Below, in pieces: positions 23,101-35,100 of a stretch of 64,000 nucleotides of DNA. The DNA lies in the NCBI GenBank assembly GCA_008638375.1, contig CM018036.1, forward strand, positions 4,650,392 through 4,714,391. The letters run 5' to 3'. Each line of letters starts with the position of its first letter. Position 1 is the stretch's first letter. Origin of the DNA: Nyssa sinensis (lineage: Eukaryota > Streptophyta > Magnoliopsida > Cornales > Nyssaceae). Below the pieces are notes generated by a model that saw only the letters and a list, made by a program, of their open reading frames with translations, was not told the DNA's origin and made no database searches. The translations under genes were made by a program, and so were the position numbers.

Positions 23101-26100
23101 ACAATATTCCATTCAGAATTAACAACTAGAGGTGTTACCGTGTTAGTGTCACGACTATAACAGTAATTGCTGCTCTGGTATGAAAAGCACAAAACAACAT
23201 AAGAATAGCATAAGAAAATACAAAATAATAACCACAATTTGAGGGTGGAGTGTGAAGAGATTGGACAAAGTGAATTCCACTACTTGGGGGATTAGGATGT
23301 GGTATGCCGGCTGCTCCGAGTGTGAGGACACTCGGAGCTTTTAACCAAGAGTTGCTCGGTAAGTGGTTATGAATACCTGTTTTAGAGAGGGGCAGCTTTT
23401 GCGGGAGAGTCGTGACCACTAAATATGGAGAGTCCAGGAAAGATTAAACCACTTTTTAATCAGTAAGGTAAATATATATAAAAGGCGCCTGAGAGGGGTG
23501 AACCCATAAACAAAAGGGGCCCTTGCCACAAGTTAAGGCCTAATGTCCCTCAAAAAATCAACTAACACATTTAGATGAATAGGAAAAGCCTCTTTGGCCC
23601 CCCCCAAAAAAAAAAAACACAAAAATTTAACAAAACTACGTATCAAAAACAAAAATTTAACAAAACTATTCTTTATAACAAAAGAAGGTTTTTCAACTTC
23701 CTCAAAAATGCGGCTGTTTCTCTCCTTCCATAAGGTCCACATCAAGCACATCGGCACCATATTCCAAGCTTTTTGGACCATTCCCGCGACCTTGTTCCTT
23801 CTCCAACCCTTCAAGAGATCCCTTACCAACGCTGGCACAGGTCAACCCCAAACATGCTAAAAACCAGCTCCTAGCAATCTCTAGCAACCGGACAGTGAAT
23901 CAATAGGTTGTCCACTGTTTCAACATCCTTTCTGCACATATTACATCTGCTCGCCAATTTAATTTCCCAATCAAAGAAGTCCCTTCTTATAGAAGGGCAC
24001 CAAATAATCCTTTCCTCATCCCTTAACCGTCACATTCTTGTTGACTGCAAGCCTGAACAGAACAGGAAACCTATTCTTCAAAACCACTTCCCAACTCCAA
24101 TCCTCGTCCCAAACCTGATTTTGGAGCCATCCCCCAGGATCACCTTCACTGCCCTCCTAAAATCCACCTCACCCTCACTGATAGCCTTCCAAAAACTGCA
24201 ACCTACTGAGCGCCTCCACTACCAGCCACCCCCCGAACTCCCAAATTTATTAAATATAACCTTTCACCACAGGACGTCCTCCTCCCTTCCAAATCTCCAA
24301 AGCCATTTGCCAAGAAGAGCTTTGTTAAAAGTCCTCGGCTCCTTAATCCCCAAACCTCCCTTTGAAATTGGACTCAGAACAGTCTCCCAGGAAAGATTAA
24401 ACTACGAGTGAGGTGATTGGTCCTTATGAGGTCAGCCTATGGAAGGCTATTAGAAAAGTGTGGGATGAATTCCATAATCATATTCATTCATCACCGGAGA
24501 CGTAAGATGGGTGCTCTTATGGCATGCAAAATGGTGTGGGGAGGTTGTCTTGAGTGAGTATATTCCAGGGCTTTATGGTATTGCAGCTAACAAGTTCGCA
24601 ATGATGGCAGATTTTCTTAGTGATTCCACAGGTCGGCTGACAAGGGATCACTTTGTTCTAACAGAGCGGAGGGGAGGATGAGGTGGTCAAAAGACCTTCA
24701 AATCTGGGAGGTTTACTAGAAATTATCCAATAAATTGTTATCTGGCTCCACAAAGACTAGTGTTCCTTGGAAGGGAGTGTGGGCTTCTAAAGCTCCTACG
24801 GTTGTGTTTTTTTGTCTGGATGGCGATGCATGGGAAGATTTTGATGATCTGGTTCGTAGATGCCACGTTTCTTCCAAATCAGTGTTATGTGTAAAGAGGC
24901 CACAAACAGTGGATCATCTCCTTATACACTGGAAACTGAAACTTATACACTGGAAACCAATAGGAGAGGTGTAGTCTTCTTTACTTTCTTTATTTGTGAT
25001 GTCCTAGACTCCTAGGTGTTCTGTTGATCAATGATTGGTGTGCTTGCTAGTTAGAGAGGAGGTAAAATCAACAAGAGCAAGTGAAAGACATGGAATGTGT
25101 CTTTGTTGTGCTTGGTGGTGTACTTAGAGGGAGAACAGGCATCATTCTGTTGAAAGGTAAGAAGCCTTTACACAAGCTGAAGACTGAAGACATGTTTGTT
25201 GAATCTACTGTTTTGTTTGACTAGGAGGATGAATATGTCCCTTGAGGCTATTTGCACGTTTGTAGATAATTTCAATTCTTCTGTTTCTTCTTTCATGCTG
25301 GATTCTTTAGTTTTCGTATATGTTGTGTGCGCATGGATTGTGGCCCTTTTACTGGATACTTTGACTTACCAAATAACAATAACAAGAAAAATAAGGTGCA
25401 CCTAAAGGACTATGGAACAATTTCACAAACTCCAACCACCACAAAACATAAAATTTGCCCCCAGGAGGGGGGTGGGGGACTCGGGGAAGGCCGTGTTTTC
25501 TATGAGCAATCACAACTTGATGATGAAGGGAGATTCAATGTTGTAGTGGTTTGGTTGAGAGCCCGCATTTTTGGATCTTAGCATTATTACATGTGATTTC
25601 CTGTTTAGAAGTAGAGATCAAGTGGGTTCCTACTCTAAGAAATAAAGGGGTTATTATTTTGGTGAAACAAAGGATATACTACTTTAATTCCCTTTAGAGG
25701 ACACTTTGTTAAGAGCTTGATATCCATTGTTGTACCATTTTCTAACAACTCAAGTTTTTAGATGAATTAGTCGTTTAACATGGTATTAGAGTCTTGGTTA
25801 TGAGAGGTCTTAGGTTTAAGTTTTCATTTGCATTTATTTTCCAGTATGTTTTATTTGTGCAAAGTTGCACTCTATCATGCTTCGTGTTTATGACTTCTTT
25901 GTCTTTTCATGTACGAGTCTGGAGTCGTACGTGAGGGGGAATGTTGAGAGTTTGATATCCATTGTTAGGCTGTTAGCCATTCTCCAATAGCTGGTTTAAC
26001 AACTTTCACCCCTTGTGAGGAGGAGTCAGTTTGTGTTGTAGGGTAGTTTTCTATGGGGTTTCATTCTGGCTCTACTTCAAGCTGTTTAGTTACGTTCTGT

Positions 26101-29100
26101 GACTGGTTTCTCATCCTTCCTCCTGTTGTATTACCTTGTATCTCATTATTCTTTTCATTTTAATAGAACTCTTCCTGTTTTGTATCCGGAAAAAAAAAGA
26201 ATGTGGAGAAGAAGGCATGTTGGGTCTTCTTCCATCGGATCTTATCCAGGTATTCTTAATTTCAAGCTTCAAAAAACCCCAGTAGAACTTGGATGTAGAA
26301 CTTTCTTCAGGTAAGCCAAGAAACATTTCAATGAAGAGAACTGATTTTAAATTCTGTAGTCCTACACCAAATGCTTAGAAGTAGTCCATAATGATTTTGA
26401 CATCGGCAGTAAGGCATTTACCCAGTAAAAGGATTTGGTATTTTGGTTGTTCAATAATATGACAATGCTGTCCATATTATGTGTAGATACAAAATATGAC
26501 TACTTCATCTTTCAAAATTTATAATACTCTAAAACCACAAGTTTCCAACAATAAGATATATGTAATTGCTCTACTTGTCAATTATCATGTCTTGAATTTG
26601 ATACAATGAAAAAGCATCACTGAGTTTAACATTGTACATAGGGGTATGCCCCTCTTACACTTGTATTATTCTGATTTCTGGTGTACATACAGTTTCAATT
26701 ACCCACCAAAAAGCGAAAAAATTTATGGTACTGCCAAAAAGAAAAGGAGGTGAATCCCTGAAGAATGAAGAGGACCTTCCAACTTATACATCAGTTTTGT
26801 CATATTCTCTCTCCCCCCCTCCGAAAAAAAAAAAAGATGAGTAAATGCAAGAAAAATGTAAATGTCTCATTATAAATCTTGACATTGTACTGACAACTAT
26901 TTTAGTCATTGTATAACGTAGGCAGTTTACAGTGCATTAAGACACATCAATATGTTGAGATGTAAGTTTGATTCTGATGGTCCTCTCTTTCCTTGGAAGC
27001 TCACTTGGCATTCAAAAGCACCTCCTAAAGCTTCCTTCTTTGCTTGGGAAGCTTCTTGGAAGGCTATTTTAACTGCTGAAAATATGAAGAAAAGAGGTTT
27101 CCACTTGGCTAGCAGATGTTATTTTTGTAGGAATAACGAGGAAAGAGTCGAGCACACTCTTATCCACTGTCAAGTCCCTTGGAGCTGTTGGAACCTTATT
27201 TTTGCAGTGTTTGGCTTCTCATGGGTCATGCCAGGTTCCGCCAAAGACCTCCTTTTGGCGTGGGAGGGGTGTATTCTTCCTAAAGAAATTAAGAGAATTT
27301 GGAGACTGGCCCCCATTTGCCTCTTATGGTGTCTTTGGAAAGAAAGGAACAATCGGGTCTTTGAAGATCGGGAGCTCCCTACTCCTTGTTTTAAAGAGAC
27401 ATTTTTGCGCTTATTATTTTTTTGGGGCCAAAGAGGCTCCCCCTGTACATGTTTTTTCTTTTGTTGACTTTTTGACATCATTAAGGACGATGTAATGCTT
27501 TGGGGTTTTTTGCCCTTTTGCCCTTCTTGGGCTTCTTAATATATACTTCTTACTTATCAAAAAAAAAATAAAATTAGGCAGCATAAATGCGCCCATCCAT
27601 TTGAATAATCATTAATTCATTTTCATCAGCATGATGTGACAAATATACAAAAAAATATCTTTACATACAGAAAACATGCTGCCAACCAAACAAGTTCCAA
27701 AACTTAAACTGAAAGAGTAAGTAATAACTAATAAGTAATAAAGAAAAGAGCATGAAAAAATAAATAATGCAACTAACCAATCTCACTGTAGACTTCTGAC
27801 CATTTGGAAGCGTTATGGTATGAGGACCAATCCCATGGCAGCACTCATGGCAAATTGTGTGAGTGAAGAAAGAATCAAAGTCTACATAATCTCGTAGTTC
27901 CTTTGTAATACATGCATCAGCTATAGGCTGAAGAATAAGCTTGAACCTGGTTAGGATAGGCAGGTCAGAGATATCAAAGGTTTTCCGAACTCAATTGATA
28001 AAAAAAATTCAAAAAAAATACCAACTTAAACATTTGTTTATTGATACATATAATAAATGACCACAGGTACTTCAAAGTAAAGAAGTGTACTTTGCCTCCG
28101 AAACATTCTTAAGCATGACCATTGATGTTCCTCGATCCTTTACTATACGCTCATCATTTGGAAGATTAAATGCAACAGTTTGAGGACCCTTCACATCCTG
28201 CCATTATAATTAAATTTGCAAACATCAGTTTCTCACCCAGATATTTACAGTAATGATTACTATGTATACAACAGAAGACATCAAGTTCTGATTAGAAAGG
28301 ATACCAGCAAATATAAAGCAAACTCATGTATTATAAATAATAAATATTATAAGCAAAACACCATAAAATTAACAATTTTCAACTGAATAAATCATTGAAT
28401 AAACTCACTGAGCGCTTCTGCATTCAGCTAAGAAGGTGATACTATAAACCATTTTCTTTGAACTGTGCCTCAGGCCCTCAACATAACATCTGTGACTGCA
28501 TAATTTTTACTAACCAAAAACCACAGGATAGATCTTTTTTTAATTTTCTATTTGGCCATATTTTTACACAAGTAACGGGGTAATATTTCCATTTAACTTA
28601 AATCGGGGAATAACCATGTCTCCAGAAATCAATGAGTCTGAACTCTGAAGCTTTTCTACATCCACAAGGCAAGGTATATGGCTGTAAGGCATGGTATCAT
28701 GAAGTTTTAGTGTTGAATCAAATTGAATCAGAACTAAGAACTAACACAAAATAATAACTTAAAAAATGACTTTGAAAAGGAAAAATTAGAATTATATAGT
28801 GTACAAGCATTATATATTGGGGTGGGTCTTGTATGAATTATGTATCAGTAGATGGCACCAAAATATTGCTTGTGAGGATACAGCTCATTGTAGCATAAGT
28901 TTTAGTGGTTCTGAAACTATATGAGCATCATTACTACTGTAGTGATAGGAGCTTTAAACCACCTAGTAGCTCACTGCAGAGTTGCCTTACCATTAGTAGC
29001 ATCTCACCATTCATGGTTGAGATCAATTGTTTTTGTTCATTTCAATAATCATGTTGTTTGCACAACACAACTATTTTTTTTGGTGCAGAGGAGAACCAAT

Positions 29101-32100
29101 TGCAGTATTTGAGGTGTATTCTCATGTGTTTTGAGGTAGTATCTGGATTGCGTATTAATTTGTCAAAATCGGAAGTCATTCTAGTGGGGGAGGTGGACTT
29201 GTTGGCAAGCAATCTGGGTTGTGTGGTGCATCATTTGCCTATTTCCTATTTGGGGTAGCCTTTAGGTGCATCTTATAGGGCAAGAATGATATGGGATTCG
29301 CTTGTGAATAAATGGAGAAACACCGTGCGAATTAGAATAGGCAGTATTTTTCAAAGGGAGGGTAGCTGACTCTTATCAAAAGCATCCTCTCTAGTCTGCC
29401 CACTTATTTCATGTTTGCACTCCTCTTCAATGTGGAGGCCTTGGGGTGCAATGCGCTAGACAGTTTAATAAGGCCTTGCTCAGGAAATGGTTATGGCAGT
29501 TCACGGTGGAACAAGATTGTCTTTGGAACAGGGTTATGGAAGGAAAATATAGTCTTGGTCCTAAGGGGTGGTCTTCTACGAAGGAGGGAGGTGTCTATGG
29601 GGTTAGCGTATAGAGGATTAGAAAAGGTTGGAGTGAGTTTACTGCTCATATTGTGTTTGTGGTGGGAAATCGTAATCGGGTGAGTTTTGGTATGATGTTT
29701 GATGAAACAAAGATTTCCAGATTTGTTCCGTATTGCTTTAGACAAGGACGCAAGGGTGGCGAACTATGTTTGTTAGTCGGATTAAGAGGGTTTGGAGTTC
29801 CCTCATCAAGGCATTTCAGGATTGGGAGATGCCATCTTTTGAGTCCTTTTTGGCCTTATTAAATGGGGTTTAAGTGGCATTGGATAACAATGACAATATT
29901 AAATGGAAGCCAGGGTCAACTAGGAGATTTAGTGTTCTGTCATTCTATAGGGCGCTTCATAGAGACGATGAGGCTGGTTTTCTGTGGAAGGGTGTATGGA
30001 AGTTTTGTGATCCCCAGGAAGGTTTCTTTCTTTGTATGGATTATGGCTTTGGGGACAATCCTCACATTAGAAAACTTGGGAAGAAAGGAGTGACTTCGTC
30101 CTAACTGGTGTTGTATGTGTAAAAAAGCAGAAGAGTCTCCCAGTCATCTTCCTTCACTGCCTGGTGGCAATGGATGTTTGGTCCATGCTGTGTGTTGTTT
30201 CTGGAGCACTGTACCTTTGAGGGGGTAGTGTTACCTGTACATAGATTAAAAAAGTGGATTCTTGATACTTTTCATTTTGGGAAAAAACAGATTCTTGATA
30301 CTTTTCTCTTTGGATTTTAGAGAAACATCCCATCTCCCTCTACTCCTTTGTTAACTTTTTGGGGGAAATGAATTATAGTGATCTCCTCATAGATTTCTTT
30401 TCTTATAAACTTTACTTATCAAAACAAGAGTTGAACCCGTATCCCCACTCTTTCCTTTAAGATGCCATGGCATCACTTTTATAAATATGCTACAAATGGC
30501 TTTGGCAACCCTCACTTTCTGATTCATAGGACAGGTTTCTCCAATCAAAGAGAAATATTTAGGCAATTGAAAACAAATAGATAAATCCTTGAATTATGTA
30601 ACCATAGCGGCAATATTTACAGCAGGAAATTTCTACACCTAGCGGACAGCAAAGATCTTGGGTTAAGAACTTTCTTAGTCATTTAAAAGGAAGTTCCCTA
30701 AAAACCTAAAGGTGGTACAAGCCACCTTGTACATCCCAGTCCCTTTGTCAACGAACAAATGCATATAACAAGAAGAAAACATTATGAGTTACAGAATTTT
30801 TCCGTACAGTTCTCAAAACACTCACCCCTGCATTATAAACAAGCTGGATGACACGAATAGGAGCCGCAATCACTTCTTCTGATTTGTACACATTGTCCAT
30901 CGGAAGATTTTGTTCCAAAACCTAAATCAATATAATATTTATTAGAAAGAAATAGTACAAAAAAAGCTAAAACGGTCAGAACTTTGATGGATGACGAATG
31001 AACAAAAAAACCTGCAAATGATCGCCAAAGAGTTTAACTTGAGCTGTTGCTTCATCATCCCGAACTCCAATAAATGCCTCAAATGTTGCCTAAGAGAAAC
31101 AAAGTGTAAAATAAGCTATGCATACAACCTAGGAAGAGGAGCATATGATAACAGAAGAAAATTCTGATTTCTGTTGTAAATATGCATGCATGCCTTCGTG
31201 TGCTTGAGTGTGAGAGTTAGTATTGTCTTTGTCAAAGAACTTCAAAAAATCATTGTTTCGACTTTTTTTCATTAAAAAAAATGTTCTCAATTATCCTGAG
31301 GAGAGTATAGAATTAAGCATAACTGGTCTATGGATTCCTACATAACAATATAGTGTGCATAAATTCCCATTTAATGTTATAGATTGAGAATTTTTCTCTT
31401 TCTTATCTCATTTTGGTCGATACAATATCCCATCAGACATGTAAGGATCAATGGTGCTGGGACTAGACTTTTGATTTTATTTGGGCCTCAAAACTAATTA
31501 TCATACAACAAAATTTCCTCATGGCATATGCCCCCTTTGAAGCCTTAACAATCCGCAATTATTATTCTAGGGTCCTCTCCGTGAGAGGGAATTTTGGTCG
31601 GCCCATACACATACCTTCTTACATAAAAAGACACCAAGTACAGGTTACTTTTATCAAATCCCATAAAACCTACTATTTATTCATTTGAAGCAATGGAGGA
31701 GTAAAATCTGAGTCTAGGGTTTACTTGGTTTGGCACTAATTGGTAAAATTTTCACTGCAAATGATCAATTTCGTTGACACAGAAGTACACTTGTGCAATA
31801 CATTATTTAGAATAAATTCCAAGTTTTGTTCAGATGTGATCAAACGCACTAGAATACTCCCTCTAATGCTGTCAGAACTCTGAAGCAATGCTTTGACTAA
31901 AATTGTGAACTTAACAGTTGTTTGACCAGAAAGTCTCACCGTCATACTATGAGAAATTGTGGGTTAGAGATCATTAAGAATGGACCTTGCTTGTGGTTTA
32001 TTTATTTATTTATTTCCTTTTTTAATGTGTTTAATAGTTTGAAACATATACTATTGGATTTCAGCATTCCTCAGCAATTCTTTCACTTCTTTCCGCATCT

Positions 32101-35100
32101 TGTGAATAAGATTAACAGATTGCTTGGTCTAGACCACAACCTGAATTCTTATCTGGGCCATTGGGTACTATGGTTTTCTTTGTAAGGCAAAGATGTATCG
32201 TTATACCTTTAATTTTCTTTATTCAAAAGAGATTGGTTGCTTTCAGTGACCAAGCAGAAAACTTTTGTTTTTGTGTTTGAAAGGGCATTTAACATCATAA
32301 TTCTAGAATGAGATAGCTTCTTGTGGAAATAATTCTCATTAATTGTAACATAGGTACAGATCTGTATAAATAGATGTGCGGCAGAGAAATAAAAGGAAAG
32401 AACCAAAGAAGGAAATAATAAAAGATGCTAACTTCTAAGGAAACTAAATATTCTAGGATATTCACACATTTACAGCCGAGATCCTCTTAGAAAAATAGGA
32501 AAGTTGACTAAACAGTTTTGAAACTTTCCAACACTCCCCCTCAAGCTGGCTTGAAGATATCTTCCATGGCCAGCTTGGTAATGAAGTTTTCAAACTGTTT
32601 CTCCAGTAGTCCCTTTGTTAGTACGTCTGCTACTTGTTCAGTTGTCGAGATATATGGCGGACAGATTACTCCCTCATCTATTTTCTCCTTGATAAAATGC
32701 TTGTCTACCGTCTACATGTTTCGTTCTATCATGAAGAACTGGATTGTGAGCAATAGCTATTGCAGCTTTATTGTCACAATACAGTTTCATCGGTAGTGAA
32801 TGAGTAACCTTTAATTCTTCCAGCAACCTTTTGATCCACAGTGATTCACAAATTCCATGAGCAACAACCCTAAATTCTGCCTCTGCACTACTCCTTGCCA
32901 CCACATTTTGTTTCTTGCTGCGCCATGTTACTAGGTTTCCTCCAACAAAAGTGCAATAACCAGAAGTTGATCTTCTATTGGTGATACTTCCAGCCCATCT
33001 GCATCAGTGTATACTTCAACCTGTAAATTCCCATATCCTCCAAATAATAGACCTTTACTTGAAGTCCCTTTTAGGTACCTTAGAATCCTGTACACAGCAT
33101 CAAAATGCTCGGGTCCTGGTGAGTGCATAAATTGACTTACCACGCTTGTTGCAAAGGCTATGTCAGGGCATGTATGAGATAGGTAAAGAAGTTTCCCTAC
33201 CAATCTTTGGTATTGCTCTCTGTCGATCACCTCTTCAGCCTTAGCTGGTTGGAGTTTTATGTACGGCTCTATAGGTGTTTCTGCAGCTTTGCACACTAGC
33301 AGACCTGTTTCTCCAAGTAAATCAAGCACATACTTGCGCTGGGAAACAAAAATACCTTTCTTTGACCTTGCAAATTCCATACCAAGAAAATACTTCAAGT
33401 TGCCTAAGTCTTTGATCTCAAATTCCTGAGCAAGGATCTTCTTTAACCTCTCTAGCTCATTGCTATCATCACCTGCCAAAATTATATCATCAACATAGAC
33501 AATAAGGATAGCCATTTTACCTTCACTCGTGTGTCTATAGAACATAGTATGATCGGCTTGACCTTGGCTGTAGCCGTGACTCTTTATTACCTTCCCAAAG
33601 CGTTCAAACCAAGCTCTGGGAGATTGTTTGAGTCCATACAATGATTTCCTCAATCTGCACACCTTGCCTTTGCTACCTTTCCCTTCAAATCCTGGTGGTA
33701 GATCCATAAAGACTTCCTCCTCTAAGTCTCCATTTAAGAAGGCATTCTTCACATCTAGTTGATATAAGGGCCAGTTAGAGTGAGTTGCTAGAGCGAGTAA
33801 CACACGGATTGAGTTCATCTTGGCTACAGGAGCAAAGGTTTCCTGGTAGTCAATTCCATATGTTTGAGTGAATCCCTTCGCCACAAGTCTTGCTTTGTAC
33901 CTTTCTATACTCCCATTAGCCTTGAATTTTACTGTAAATACCCATTTACAGCCAACAGTCTTCTTCCCCTCCAGAAGGTCACCAATTTCCCAAGTGCCAT
34001 TAGCAATTAGTGCATCCATCTCTTCTTGAATAGCCAATCTCCATTCTGGGTGATCCAGTGCTTCCTGAATGGTTCTTGGAATAAACAGATGAGAAACATT
34101 TGAAGTAAAGGCCTTATGAGTATCGGAGAGTCTATGATAGGATAGATGGTTGGAAATAGGATGTGTGGTACAATTTCTAACTCCTTTCCTAAGGGCAATG
34201 GGTAGGTCAAGATGAGAAGAATTATCATATGAGGGATCCGGAGAAGAAGAAGTACCTGGAGTATGTGAAGGAGGACCAACTTGTGCAGGTGATGATGATT
34301 GGCCTTGCTCTGGATTTGAAGAAAGAGCTTTATTACTCTGATGATTTCTTCTTCTGGTATAAACACGAAGCTCAGATGAGGGAATATTTGATAGTACTTC
34401 TCCCCCTGTTTGTGAATCAGGTATGCCTTGTATAGGTAGACTAGGATTTCCATTATTTTCGCCAGTTAAGGTACCAATTTCCTGACCCTTTAAAGAGTGG
34501 ATGTCAATGTCAAGAAAAACATTTGGAAGAGGCTTAGAGGTTTGCCAGAACTCATCTTCAATTTCCTTTTTCTCCCCCTGAAGATAGTTATGGCCAAAAA
34601 AGGGCTGGTTTTCAATACAAACAACATCCATACTGATATGAATTTTTCTGGTCAGAGGATTAAAACATTTGTGCCCCTTTTTATTAGGAGCATAGCCAAG
34701 GAAAACACATCTTTCTGCCCTAGGATCAAGCTTGGATCGAAGACTGATTGGTATATGAACAAAAACAGTGCATCCAAACACTTTTAGTGGCAAGTCTGAT
34801 GTTATCCGACAAGTAGGAAACACTTTTTTTAGACAATCTAAGGGAGTGATGTATTTTAAAACTCGAGTAGGCATCCTATTAATTAGATAACATGCATTTA
34901 AAATAGCATCACCCCATAAATATTTAGGAACTTGCATTGAAAACATTAGGGCCCGTCCTCCAACAAGTGGTGATTTTTTCTCTCAGCAAGTACCATTTTG
35001 TTGTGGGGTGTCACGACAAGTAGATTGATGTTGAATACCCTTTGTTGAAAGAAATGTTCCTAAAAATTTGTTAAAATATTCAGTACCATTATTAGTTCTA

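Noticed and set aside
23908..24411. 167-codon plus-strand open frame
   Set aside because: It is antisense to the minus-strand LINE at 23450-24386; no independent protein similarity.
26920..27590. TAGGCAG on both sides of the 26.9-kb LINE as a target duplication
   Set aside because: Only seven bases match and the position relative to the A-tail is uncertain.
34229..34787. Plus-strand frames inside the Copia element
   Set aside because: They are antisense to the Copia polyprotein, which reads on minus.
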